64,000 nt of DNA, taken from assembly GCF_958979055.1 (NCBI RefSeq), contig NC_084887.1, forward strand, positions 24,735,044 to 24,799,043, in the 5' to 3' direction. The stretch comes from Alnus glutinosa. Lineage: Eukaryota > Streptophyta > Magnoliopsida > Fagales > Betulaceae. The translations under genes and the position numbers were made by a program. The notes beneath the pieces are model-generated. The model was not told the DNA's origin. It made no database searches and saw nothing but the letters and a program-made list of their open reading frames with translations. Each line of letters opens with the position of its first letter. Position 1 is the stretch's first letter. Positions 1-13,270 of the stretch are shown piece by piece.

Positions 1-3000
1 CACCATGTAAGACATGCCCAATGGGTTGTTTCCTAGTATATAGTCTACCTACATGAACATTATTTACACTAACATTAGGAAAATATTTTCCCTACAAACT
101 AATCGTATACAATTATCATACTAATTAAATAGTTATTATCAAGACTCGTAAAACATATCTATAAACTCATCCTCATTTGGAACATGTCAGAATATTTTTT
201 ATATTCTCCATATTAATTAGGCTTTTATTCTTTTTTTTTTTTTTTGTAGGTTCTTTTCTCGATCTTTCTTATTTAGTCTAGATTTTATTGTTCATCAAGC
301 TTTAATTTCCTATAAACAGAGACCATTGCAATACAGTTATTATAATGTGAAAACTTCACTTACCACCCATGATTTTTTATCACTTTTTTAATCATAATGT
401 CAAACTTTAAAAAATGTCAATTTATGATATTTATCTTTTAATTTTTTTTTTCAATTTCAATCATTCGTTAGAATTTTCTGTTAAATCCTGACAAAATTCT
501 TAAAATACCCCTATTTTTTTTTTTTTTTTTTTTTTAGGAAAGAAAGAAAAAAATTTCAAGGATTTAGGTCTTGGTCATAATTTAACGAAATTTACAAAAA
601 TACCCATACCTGAATCCTTAAAAAAATTTATAATTTTTTTTTTTAAAAAAAAACAATAGTATTTTACAAATTTTGACAGGATTTAATGAAAAATTCTTAT
701 TTAGTCTAGATTTTATCGTCTACCAAACTTTAATTTCTTTATAGATAGAGACCATTGTAATACAGATATTATAATTCAATAGTAAAAATGTAACCCTAAC
801 AATTTCATCTGTCTCTTTCTCTTAACATATTCAATTATATATTTCTAAAGAACAAAACCATAGTTTTTATACGTGCCAAATGGTTAATATGGTATTGAGC
901 TTAATTTGTATACGATTGGTTAATATTGTGCATATATGGTAATATAATATTGCTCCTGCACTGCACTATTAATGTAATTAATTAGCGGAGTAATTAACTG
1001 AATAATAATCTTTTATTTGACATTCCATATATATATACGGTAGTCATGTAGTGATTGATACCTGGCCTCTGGCGACATCGATCAGCCTACTTGGGGTAGC
1101 AACAAAACTATCACATTGAACTACTTTATTGGCAACTTCCATATACTTGGCGTATACAATGAGGAGGAAAGAGCAAGCTGTTGCATGTTGCAAGTTACTT
1201 CCTCCGGGTTTGAATAGAAGCCCACCTATTAATTATAAACGAATTATAGACATGTGATCTGCTCAATGAAGCGCACAAAACATTTATATTTAACGTTTGA
1301 AACGAACAGAAAATATATATATTAATAAGGTTGATACATAAAGAAATTTACCTGGAGAGTAACTGACTGATTTGGTAGGTGATTCGGGTAATATAGAGCA
1401 TACAAACTTGTCCGCGTTGAGAATATAAGGACCAGCAGCATTAGAGGAGTCATTCATCATCCACTGCCAGCACATGCAGGGAAAGAAAATTAGAGATCTG
1501 AGCAGAAGAATGGTGAGAAACAAAGGTAATTATATAAAACTAATTAATTAACCTTGGAAGCAAGAACGTTAATGCCAGCATGCTTCGCATCCCATCCAAA
1601 TTCAGCAAAGCTAGCACCAACAAATGTGTTACCATTTATATTTCTTACAACAATGGGTTCCAAACTGTTTATGTTCTCTCTTAGATAATTCCAGTAGTAA
1701 CCATCCTCGTTTGTTGCCTTGTATAGCCATGCTGCTCCCCACAGCAATTCATCCTGCAAGACATATGGTGACACAAAACTCTTTCATATATACCCATTGA
1801 ATTTTAATTAATTTCAATCTATCTAGCACGTAGGTGCATGTGTAAGAAGAAAGAAAAACTTTTCAAAGCCCCTTACCGCACTCTATGTTGAATCTATATG
1901 ATCTAAAATAGAAGAATTATTTCGGACACCGCGATTTATACAGACCCTCAACCTTAAAATCTAAACCCTAAATCTAACTATTGATATTTAAAGTTGTTCA
2001 AATGCACATACCACGTAGCCGCTAAAATCACAGTAAAATGGGCAAGCCGCCTGCCCAATACTAGAATTGTAAGACCCCTGATACTTATCTGCAAAGTCAA
2101 AGACCTAAGCCACAAATACAAGGAAAAGAATGATTATCATTTTATTTCTTTTAAAATATTTTTAAGAAAAAGGAAAAAGGGGTAATTAATGAACCATAAT
2201 TACCTGTTTAGCCCTTTCAAGAAGGGCTGCAGAATATTCATCATCAGAATCCTTGAACGCTATTGCAGAGGCTGCAAGTGCGGCTGCAATCTCAGCAGAA
2301 ACTTCTGAACCTGGATTTGTTTGATTAATGGCATAAGAGGTTCTGGGAGTGTCCATGTCTTCAGGCCTCTCCCAACAACTGTGATCGGCAATGGGGTCAG
2401 CAACTTGGCCAATCACAACGTCATAGACGCTGGTGGCTTTAAGCAAGTAGTCACTTCCCCATCGAACGGCCTCCAATGCATGTTGTAGCTCCGGGCCCAT
2501 TGATTCGCCAAATTCTATCACACTCCAGGCCAGAGTCGTTACTGTGAATGCCATAGGAAAGTGAAACTTTACATTGTCACCGGCATCGTAGTAACCACCG
2601 ACCAAGTCCATCTGTGAATGGGACATGCAAGTATTTTTACGTCCCAACTTTGGCTGCTTAAGATATACTATTACAACATTCGAAAATATCCTTTAAGAGT
2701 ACATGCAACACAAATTACACAATTCATCCGGGAAAGAAAGTACGTACGTACCATATGTATTTTCTCTGAGATTTGAGTTAGAATATTAATTAATTAATTA
2801 ATTTTTTTTTTTTATCGGCTTAAGGTTTTAGAATAAGAAATTATTTAACGTAATATCAGAGTCAGAAATCATGAGTTCGAACTTTAACTTCACAATCACA
2901 ATCTCATTTCAATTAAATTAATGTTCTACGTATTAATAACTACATCCGCATTTCTTTTTTATATATATATAAATTCTCCTAAATGATGTCGTTTCAGATT

Positions 3001-3884
3001 TGGTAAGAGCCGATTAATTGTTTAAGTTTTTTTCTTATCATCTAAAATAGGCCCAAAACACTAAAAATAAGTCTAAACTATTTTTAAAATCGTTTAAAAT
3101 ATGCTCTAATAGAGACTCAAACAATGCCCAAAAAGCCTATTATCTCATATGTGGATAGCTGATAATAATCGTATTTAATAACTATGTAGCTGCGGACAAT
3201 TATATGCTCTCTAGTCTCTTCTATTCTAATATCTTTTTGACAGGAGCGCTCGATACATGACATGGGCCTTGATTGATAACCCGCTTTCTGCCCTACTCAT
3301 TTTTTTTTCACTTCTCAAATTTAAAAAAAAAAAAAAAAATCAACTTCAAAATATCCGTACTTTTTTTTTACTTTTTCTATCACATCAATCATAATTTATT
3401 AGCATTTAAATAAAAAAAATTCACTACAAAACATAACTTTTTCACTTTTCAATAAAAAAATTCAAATCTCTTTCTACTTTATATCACGTTAAACACATTT
3501 TATTACAATTAAACAAAAGATTTCCCCCCAATAACGGTTACCATATGGGCCTAAATTAATCACTGTAACTTAATTGGTTAATTAATATTCTGATTCATTA
3601 GTAAGAAAAATTAAAAAGTTAAATAAGCATCAACTCTATAGGAGAGAGAAAGAGAGACTTACACCAATGTCAGAGCCATCACGAAGAGCGGAATCCTTCC
3701 TCCAAGTAATCCGTTGGGTAGAGGGTAACTTCCCTGACCTCTGGCCTTCAAAGAACAGTATGCACTTTGACAAAGCGTCAGCATAGTCCGGTGAAGCAGC
3801 CCTTGCCGTTGTTACCATCATTATCGTTATCGTTCCTGCCAATACCAATAACCCTGCAGGAAGGGCTTTGAATTTCCCACCCAT
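1..3884 (-). CDS. GH9 endo-beta-1,4-glucanase, copy 1 (3' end beyond window)
   Basis: Secreted glycosyl hydrolase family 9 endoglucanase (EC 3.2.1.4), hydrolysing internal beta-1,4-glucan links in the wall. Predicted exons, in transcription order: 3884-3663, 2611-2204, 2104-2012, 1753-1553, 1463-1352, 1225-1062, 48-1 (partial). All junctions are GT-AG and phases agree, giving 416 codons with no stop; the family is usually about 490 aa, so about 80 C-terminal residues lie off the left edge. The start [11 protein letters not shown] is chosen because it is followed by a hydrophobic signal peptide and then [11 protein letters not shown]; an upstream in-frame ATG would add a Lys/Arg-rich stretch. 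The catalytic aspartate motif YYDAGDN is at residues 81-87. Met75 stands where copy 2 has Val. The catalytic Glu region is outside the window. It is a tandem paralogue of the gene at 6391-10832. The first intron (2612-3662) is the longest. A TATA-like stretch lies near 3979-3990. Family call is very sure; exact splice sites are by eye. Confidence 0.9.
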
Positions 3885-6390
3885 TCTTGTCTTTTCTTTT
3901 CTTTTCTTTTCTTTTTTTCTTTCTCTCTCTCTACCTAAACCCAATTCCTAGACAATAATGTGAAACCTCCCTGTATATTTTTATATATCATGAAGAAATA
4001 TATAAATCAAGAGAGATGAAATATTCATGGAAAGCACATGATCAATTATGGAAGAATTGGGCGTAGATAAGTATCAATCAATGTGAAGAATATATATATA
4101 TATATATATGGAAACTGTACGTTACGGAGAAAATCAAAGAAAATATGAATTGATATAGGTTTCCGTATATGCAATTTTAGTTGTTTCCATGTTTTCATGA
4201 TTTTCAGGAAAAGAGTATATATTTTTCTGTCACTTAGAAACATTAATGGTGGAGGCATATGCATGCATAGGTCTATACGTAAATGTGCCAGCAGGTTCAA
4301 TTAAAGTTCCATGTTGGCTGCTTCAATATCTGTGCATGGTAAAAGGCAGTAAATTTTTTTCCCTTATATCTTCTTTAACACATGGCATTATTGCATTATG
4401 GGTTGATAAGATTGATCAAATAAAGGAGAAAGAATAATTATATTCATCAATTTATGTGTCGTGGTCGATCTCTCGACTCTCTTCAATAAAAATCAATTTT
4501 CATGCATAAAATGTTAGGTAAATCACGCTATATAAGTGATAGAGATAAGACTAAAGTTAGTAGTTGAATTGGAATTCTAGCTATTACAACTCGATTGGAT
4601 TAAATTATTTAAATTATTTACTATTATGATTATTTATGAGTTCTTATCAATTTAGATTTTATTTTATTGTACTCTATTTAAAGGTCATCCTGTTATAAGA
4701 GGGAAGAGAATTATTAAACAAAATCTTATTTGTGGTTTGTCTCCAACTTTAATTGGATTCACTTATAGTCTTTTTTATCCAAAATGAGCTATTGCGATCT
4801 CTCCTACAAGAAAAAAGTTCTATAGTATCAATATATTTCTATTATTAGTTTTCAAGTTCCATCCAATGGCGGAGGACTTTGGTTCAGATGGGTCATTTTC
4901 TTTTTTAATGAAAAGAAAAGATTTAAAGTTGAACAAAAATTAATTTAAATATTAAATAATATAACTAACAAAATAAACAAACAATTCATCAATTAATTTG
5001 AAAAAACAATTTAAATATAAACAATATAACTAATTAACGAAATAAACGAACAATCAACAATTAATTTGCAACTCAATGGTTTATATACTTCTTTTTCTTT
5101 TTCGTTGGCTCCTTAAGTCGGTTTGGAACTTTGGGAAGTGCATGTTTGGGGTTTGGTCACTCAACCAAATGATGTGGGCTGGCTTAAAACAAGACTTATT
5201 TATACGGTCCACAGTCCAAATAAGTTTGAAACTTTCGTATGTGCACTGATGCTTTAAAAACAAGACAGATACTACATGGGCAGGCTCAAAACCATATTTA
5301 TTTATCTTTCAAAAAAAAAAAAAAAAACCATATTTATTTAAACGTTGTATTTTAGAGAAATAATAAAGAGTCATCGTGGTCATCGTCTTCCTCCCCACTT
5401 CGTGTAACCTAAACTTAATCCTTAAAAAGTCAAATTGTTACAAAAAGAAAGAAAGAAAAAAAAAAAAATAAAAAAAAAAAATCAAGACCCTGGTGCCGCT
5501 TGAGTCATTTGCCTGTATAAGTGAGTGATGGTAATGTCGATTGCGACAAAGCATTCTGAAGATTTTCTACATGGAAAAGGAAAAATTATAGGGTTTGAGG
5601 GGGGAGGGACCTCATCCCTCCGCCTCTGGTTCCATCTATTATTGGTTAGCATCCCTAAAATCGGCTCAAGGGGTAGCTGAACTAGTACCTCCGAAGGTGA
5701 TAAGAATGGTTTGGCCACTTCTAAAATCGATCACTGTGCGGTTGAATTACCCTAAAAAACCCTTGAACCAATACCCCGAAACGGGCTAGAGAGGTTGTTG
5801 ACCACCTCTTAACCATGTTTTGTTTTGTTTTGTTTTGTTTTTTGGTTTTTTGTTCTAATTTTTATAAATTTTTTGTTTGAGGATAAAGTTGTAATTTCTT
5901 AAGGGCATTGTAAAAATAAATAACAGATCAAATTTATACGGAATTAAGGATCATTTTGTATATAAGAATACAAAGATAAATTCGATCATTTTTGAACCAC
6001 AATGATTTATTTATTACAAGGTCAAATCACATAGACAATATATTTAACATTTTTTGCAATAAAATAATACGTTTCGAATTTAGATAGACATCCTAATTGG
6101 ACAAGCCTTATAAGGATAGGCAACAACAGCAAACCATCTCTATAAATAATATTGTTGGTGTCATAGGATCTTCATGACTAAAATAAAATTACACTTCTTT
6201 TGAAAAAGTTAATTATTTGGATAGCTTAGAAAATAATAATAATAATTATTATTATTTAGATAGAGTTTTGTTTCAAATTGGGTTAGAAAAATTTCATTCA
6301 ATTTAGTCTATAAAATTGTTACGTGTCATTCTATTTTAATTAAGAAAATGAAAAAGTGTTTTTTTTTCCTATAAGCAAACAATCTACGAG
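3885..6390. other. Intergenic, between the two GH9 genes
   Basis: This holds the promoter side of GH9 copy 1 and the 3' side of copy 2. I see AT-rich sequence, poly(A/T) runs near 5310-5330 and 5455-5480, a short TTTTG repeat at about 5816-5842, and a more GC-rich patch at about 5590-5815 with self-complementary GGTGG/CCACC-type motifs, as in degraded plant MITEs. No convincing coding sequence on either strand. Confidence 0.5.
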
Positions 6391-8356
6391 TTAATTTGAA
6401 AGTGATTTGAAGTAAGCCAAGAGTCCCACAAGAGGTGCATTTATGTAGGTAGTTGGCTCCGAGTGTGCATAATCAGCTCGAGAATCAGAGTATGAGTCCA
6501 TGATGTCCGGTCCTCCAACAACAGCCCCTATGAGCAAGTTTGGATTAGGGTTGTTGCTGCTAAAATATGTGCTTCCACCATTACAACCAATGCCCCCTGG
6601 ATGTTGATCAATGGAAGGTAAGGACGATCCACGATGGTGTATCCTCTGGGGAAACTTTTTGCCATATCCCACCATGTATGACATGTTCAATGGGTTGCTT
6701 CCAAGTATATAATCCACCTGCACCAATACTCAATTGCATTAATTACAACCCTAATTGCAAAATGCAAATCAAGTAAAATTATGAAAATCAATAATTTATA
6801 GACTTTAACTCTTAGTTTTACTTTAATTTTGAAAATAAAATTTTAGAAAACAATGATAATACAATAAATAAATAAATAATAATCCATATATTAAATCATC
6901 CTACTCGAACAAGACAAGAATAGTTGCTTTGTATTGTTGTAAATCAGTGATCGCTGGCTGCATACCTGGCCTCTTGCGACTTGGATGAGCCTAGCTGGCG
7001 TGGCGACAACTTTGCCACAATGAATCACTCTGTTTCCGAGACTCAAATTGCGAGCGTAGACAATAAGAAGAAAGGACAAAGCCGTTGCATGTTGGATATT
7101 ACTTCCTCCCGATTTAAATAAAAGCCCACCTAATTAATCATTTTCAATGATAATTAATATCCATAATATATAGTAATTATATAAGCAGCACTAAAATGGA
7201 ACAATATTATGAAGGAAAGTTTATTAGTTCAGCATCCTAATTCTAACCTACCCAACATGTCTATATATATTGGGTCGGAAGCAAATTATTACTTTATTTT
7301 ATTTATTTATGAGTAAAACTATTTAATAAATTGTTGAACAATTTGATGATGTGACAGTAAAAATTAACTATTAAATAAGCAATTATAAAAAAATAAAAAT
7401 AGTTAATTTTTATTGTTACGTTATTCCAATTGTATAATAGTTTTATTAAATAGTATTTACTCTTTAATTTATTTATATCATTTCACAAAATTTGCTCCCG
7501 AAATTCTTTATCGATCAGGAGATATTCCCGCCACTAATATCAACACAGCAAGATCTAGATTCCCTGTAAAAAACTAAGAGTTATTGCTAGTTTATTGCAA
7601 TGCCTTAAATCAACGCTCATCATAAATGAATGGTTAAGATTCTATAACGTGATTTAAAAAAAAAAAGAAAAAGAAGAAGCTAAAATAGTGGAAAAAAATG
7701 GGTTACAAACTATTTCTTTAAAAATTATCGAACCACTCTCCGTTATTAAAGGGTAAGTTTCGTCACCCTTAAAGACTAAATAAGAGGTGATCAAACTACT
7801 CACAATTACCTAAAGAATGACTTAACCATTCTAAAAGATATTTTAAGGGTAGTCGGCCAACTCCAGCCAGTCAAAGCAAGTAGAAGAGGATGAATGAATC
7901 ACCTCTAAGAATCTTTGGAGTGGTTCAACTACTTTAAAAGTGCATGTTATGAATGATTGAACCACCTTAAATTAGTTTTTAGTAGCAAGAGGGATGGTCG
8001 ATCAGCCACTACTTTAGTTCATTTTTTCTTTTAGATTTTGATGACGAGGCACAATTCTAGTCGTACGTAAGTCGGTTAAAAACAAACGGTCATGGAGAAT
8101 TTGAGACATTACAGGCCGGGAATCCTGATCCAAACAAAGTAAATTTAAAATGAAAATTAAGTACCTGGAGAATATGAGACTGAAATGGTTGGCGATTCAG
8201 GTAATACACTACACACAAACTTGTCCGCATTAGCAACAAAGGGCTCGGAGTTAGAGTTGCCATTCATCATGATCACCAACTGCTAACTCAAAAAGGCATG
8301 CATAAACAGGTAATTAATAAATAAGTAAATATATATATATATATATATATATATAG

Positions 8357-8413
<57 letters not shown>

Positions 8414-9117
8414 GTTCAAGGTATATAATATTCTCCGATCCGGAGAAGAAATTAAAGGGCGTAATTAATTAATGCACTTAATTACCTTGGAAACAAGTAC
8501 GTTAATACCGGCGTGCTTTGTGTCCCATCCGAATTCGGCATAGCCAATAGAGTTCCCCAGTATGTGGATATTCTCTACTACATAATTCCCATATTTAGGC
8601 TCCCTGGTTGCCTTAAATAACCATGCAGCTCCCCAAATCAATTCATCCTGTAAGAGATCTATCACCCATTTAATTATTTGCAACTCATATATAGGTTAGC
8701 TAGCCAAAAAAAAAAAAACCAAAAAAAACAAAAGGAAAAATGCAGAATCTCCGTCATGTGGTTTAATTTATATGATTTGCAATTAGCTTCATGTGGTATC
8801 AAAATGAATTCAGAAGTCATTGAGGTATGCTAAAAGAGTAATTTACTCTCTATAGTCAAATTTCGTCCGCTGAATTAACAGCTTAATACCGATAGTTCGA
8901 CACTTCAAATCCAATAAAATTATGACACGTAACCTATTTAAGTCAGCGTCACACTAACGAAATTTATTAAATCAGTGTGCGGAATTTGACTATAAGGAGT
9001 AAATTGTTCTTTTGGCATATATACTTCAGGGACCTCTGAGTTGATCTTGATACCACATAGAATTAATTGTAAATCGAGTAAATTAATCATAAGGACTAAA
9101 TTTACATTTTTCCAAAA

Positions 9118-9166
<49 letters not shown>

Positions 9167-10832
9167 TGATGCACATATATAGGTAAACCTGGTAGCCACT
9201 GTAATCACAATAGAATGGGCACACCCATGGGCCAAGACTGTCATTGTAAGATCCCCGGTACGTATCGGCAAAGTCGAAGACCTAAGCCATAAAATAGTTG
9301 TTATGGGATGAATATTGTTTGATAGAATTATTATTACATTGGATATGTTTGCCTAAATAAGTAGAGCTAGTGTCGTTTACCATTCTTGCCCTTGTAAGAA
9401 GCCTTGCCGAGTATCCAACATCAATGGCCCTAAACGCCATGGAAGAGGCTGCAAGTGCTGCAGCAATCTCGGCCGAAACCTCTGAGCCCGGGAACTGTTT
9501 ACTCACTGCGTAGGGGGTTCTGGGTGTGTCCATGTCTTCAGGCCTCTCCCAACATTCGTGGTCGCCGTATGGTTCGCCGACTTGAGCAAAGACAATGCCA
9601 GGGATGCTTGTGGCCTTGAGAAAGTAGTCCGTAGCCCATCGAATAGCGTCCAGAGAATGAGAAAGGTCCGAACCCATGAATATTCCAAACTCTAAAACGC
9701 TCCAGGCAAGCATGGTTGTTGAGAATGCCATTGGAAAGTTAAACTTAACGTTGTCACCCGCATCGTAGTAACCTCCTACCAAATCAACCTGAGGATATAT
9801 ATATGTGTGCAATGCCATTATATATACATAATTAACATGCATGTAATTATGACCTGAAAATGTTCCTCAATTTCATCCATAAATTATTCAGTTATGAATT
9901 GTTACCTTCAAAATTAAGCATACTTGTGTAAAGGGTCGTTTATCATCAACTTTGGCTGAGGCCTATAGTAAACTCCCTCTCTTATTTAGCTTATCTTACC
10001 TTATTTACCACACCTTAGCTTCTCTATATATAGATTCTAACGTTTTAGTATAATTGGTTTTTGTTTTTTGGTTGACGGCTGTGTTGTCCTGATAGATATT
10101 TGCTAAGGATTGATGAGGGTTGATACTTATATAGTGTCAGAGTATTATTTGGTTTTACTAAAGAAAGTTTTGTAATCGTCTTGTTGTTGATATAAAATTC
10201 ACTCCTTCATCATATATATATAGCCTTGAGTACTGAACTTTAGGGTGATGAACGTGTTATGTGTCTAACCATGTATCAAATAAATTAATTAGGGTAATTC
10301 GTAAACCTTAAACCACTCAAAACAACTACAAGAGTTGATAATTACTTTATCTGATGCATAAATTCTTATAATAATTCCTATTAGGTTGCTTGTTTATTGC
10401 CGGTGAGACTCTTCTTCTCATCCATCACTCCTATGTTCGGTACGTAACAAATTAAAACGTAGGGCTTTAGGACTCAATCACTCCAAAATTCTTTGTCCTT
10501 TTCTCTTTCTTTGCTTCCATTATTTCTCCCATCATTTTTATAATTTATTATACATTTATACAAAAGACTAACAATTTTTTACTTCTGAGACTGAAGCCAA
10601 CACTAGTAAGGGGAGAGATAGAGAGACTTACACCAATCTCAAAACCATCACGAAGAGCAGAATCCTTCCTCCAAGTCATCCTTTGGAGAGGGGGTAACTT
10701 CCCTGATCTCTGGCCTTCAAAGAACAATATGCTCTTCGACAACGCATCGCCATAATCATGTGAAGCCACCTTCATCACCATCACCATTGCTATCATCCCC
10801 ACCCAAACGGACAACCTTTGAACCTGACTCAT
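6391..10832 (-). CDS. GH9 endo-beta-1,4-glucanase, copy 2 (complete)
   Basis: Predicted secreted class-B-type plant endoglucanase (signal peptide plus GH9 catalytic domain, no carbohydrate-binding module). Predicted exons: 10832-10632, 9788-9381, 9281-9189, 8647-8486, 8279-8165, 7129-6966, 6717-6391, with consistent phases and GT-AG borders; total 489 aa plus stop. The start [11 protein letters not shown] gives a hydrophobic leader ending before SHDYGDAL; an in-frame ATG 12 codons upstream would add charged residues and is less likely. The catalytic pair is in YYDAGDN (Asp76, Asp79). The conserved RIHHRGSS block is at about 406-413, and [13 protein letters not shown] carries the expected acid Glu468. 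So the enzyme looks intact. Exons 2, 3 and 6 have exactly the same length as in copy 1; exon 4 is 39 nt shorter (54 against 67 codons), removing part of the loop before AEFGWD. Introns carry a fold-back MITE and TA/GA microsatellites. Confidence 0.93.
8332..8410. repeat. Compound (TA)n/(GA)n microsatellite in a GH9 intron
   Basis: A TA run passes into an uninterrupted GA run, inside the intron between exons 4 and 5 of GH9 copy 2. Likely length-polymorphic. Confidence 0.9.
8733..9113. mobile_element. Fold-back MITE in a GH9 intron
   Basis: Two arms of about 130 nt are inverted copies. The left begins GGAAAAATGCAG and the right ends CTAAATTTACATTTTTCC. The left also carries ATGTGGTATCAA and GAGTAATTTACTC, the right their complements TTGATACCACAT and GAGTAAATTG. 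There is no coding content, so it is a non-autonomous element. It fills most of the intron between exons 3 and 4 of GH9 copy 2. Flanks are A-rich, so no target duplication can be assigned, and the superfamily is not determined. Confidence 0.75.
9123..9164. repeat. (TA)n microsatellite
   Basis: An uninterrupted AT dinucleotide run of about 40 nt next to the fold-back MITE. It creates the Tyr/Ile-rich spurious reading frames seen here. Confidence 0.9.
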
Positions 10833-10925
10833 GGCTTCTCTTTCTCTCAATCTTCTCTGCTTAAGCAAAACAAAAATTGTTGAAGCCCCTGGTTTTTAAA
10901 CTTATGCCTATTCTACTGTATATCT

Positions 10926-10956
<31 letters not shown>

Positions 10957-11341
10957 TATATATATATATGACAAAAGGCTCCTCTAAGAACAAGCAAGAG
11001 TGAGAATACGAACTGTTATCGAGTACTTTAGAGGGAAGCTATGATTCTATATATTTTGCTAAGGAATTGATGAAGGGGCCGGATTTTCTTCATCCATGAG
11101 AGAGAGAGATTCACGCATCAACGGTGGCGTCGTTTCCATCGAATGTTGGTTACAGTGTACTTGGATGATTGAATTCGTGAATCGCAACGAGGACGGAGGA
11201 CCTTTACGTAGTATCATGCTTCCGCTGTGCTTTTTCATTGACTAACGTACATCCATATCATTCTTTTAACATATATATCAACGTATTTCCTATGCCCGCA
11301 AAAGCGGATTTTCTTTTTCTTTTTCCTTGTCTTTTTCCTTT

Positions 11342-11374
<33 letters not shown>

Positions 11375-13217
11375 TAGAATTTAATTTGGTGGGCCGGTTT
11401 TCAGGCTAGAATGTTATCATCTTCCTAACTCAATTAAGTAGCTATTGTGGATGGGGCTTGATCTAAGGTTGTGATCGATATATCGTACGTATGGCCAGGC
11501 CATTGAGTAAACATTTTCTATCTTTATAATAAAATTATTAAAATTTCATTATGGATACTAGAACAGTTGATTTACCATTTTTTCTGTTAAATAAATAGCG
11601 AATGAGAAAAATTTGCCAGGCCATTAAGCATAATCCCCGATCGAGCACCTTTCAAAATGAGTACTCTAATTTATTTCTTCGCTTTTAGTCAACGGATTGA
11701 CATGCACCCCCAATGTATAGAATACTCATTGAGTGTTAATCCCTTGACTAAAAGCTGTTTGAATAATACTGAACGAATATATATATATATGAATTTCAAA
11801 TTCCTAGTTAATTAAAGACTACACATTTTTCAACTTAATAATTCTTTAAAATCTGAATATATAAAATTATTAACTTGTTTAAAAGTATTTTAATAAAATT
11901 ATACTTATCAAAATACATAACATATACTCGTTTTATTTATTTGAAGACAAAGACTGTGTATGTCTCACCATAAGGCCAAGACAACTTTGTAGGCATCCCT
12001 GAATAATAAAATTTCAAGAATTGGAATTCCAAGAGAGTTTGCAAGGCACGAAAATTGGCGAAGTCAGCTTTGCTTGGTGTAGCGCAGACTATCTATAAGA
12101 GGTTGAATGGCCGCCCGCCCCCCCGCTTTAATTTACTTGATGATTGGAAAAATGGCCCCTGCTTCGGGTTTTCTTTTCGGGAGATTGAAAAGGGCTTTCC
12201 CCAAAGGGCGTATATATACTTTTGAAGTTTGAAGGAAGCTAGGCTGGCCGGCCCTCGATCAAGTAATATATATATATATATATATTCATTCATTGATCAT
12301 ATATATATGGAATTTTCTTTTTCTATTTGTCTTTTCAATTGGACAACTTTGAAGTTGTTGGACTACGTAAGTCCTCTAGGGTTTTTTTTCCTTCTTCCAG
12401 ATAATAGATAAGGTTGTCACTTTATAAATTTGGGTTTAATTGAATAACTTTTGTTATATTGTTACCAACATCATATATGTTTTTCAGTTAACCTCGTTAA
12501 CAACTCCTTCTCCTCATATTTAAATTAAGAGATTTTTTTTTTTTTTTTTTGAGTAGTAGTAAAAAGTTATTAATGTGATATATATATATATATATTTTAG
12601 TGGATTTTTTTTTATTTAAATAACAATAAAAAATTGTAATGTGATATAAAAAGTAAAAAAAGTTTAAGAATGTTTTGAAGTTAATATTTTTTTGAGAGAA
12701 AAGAAAAATAAGGGAAAGAGAAATGAGGGGGTTGACAAATGGGGGAGTTTTTACTTCCAAATCCAATAAGTTAAATTCAACTTAAATCCTAAATGGACCT
12801 TAAACTTTGGGTTGTAACATATTCAAACATTGTGGCCCAATGTGATCACTAACCCATTCAAACAACTCCACTAAATTCGGAGCTACTGACCTATTGATCT
12901 TGTGACGATCATAACTTCTTCCATTTATGTCCAAATGACGTGATATTAATCTTGAAATCTTCCTTATTCATACACATGCACAATATATCCAAAAATAATT
13001 GCAAAAGAAAGTCATTTGATTTTTTAACATTGGGGCATTTTGGAGAAATCACACGTCAATTAATTAAGTTGAAGGTAATTTAATTGGGAATATTTGCCGC
13101 ATGCACTTAGCTAGGCCTTCTTTTGTCTTCTTTTGACGGATTTTGTTAACGGAATGGCTACATTAATAATTTAAAAAATTTGGTGGTGGTACATTATAAA
13201 TATTTAAACATTTGAGG

Positions 13218-13270
<53 letters not shown>

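Noticed and set aside
12093-12766. Open frames with Tyr-Ile runs
   Set aside because: Produced by TA microsatellites and T-rich DNA; no protein features.
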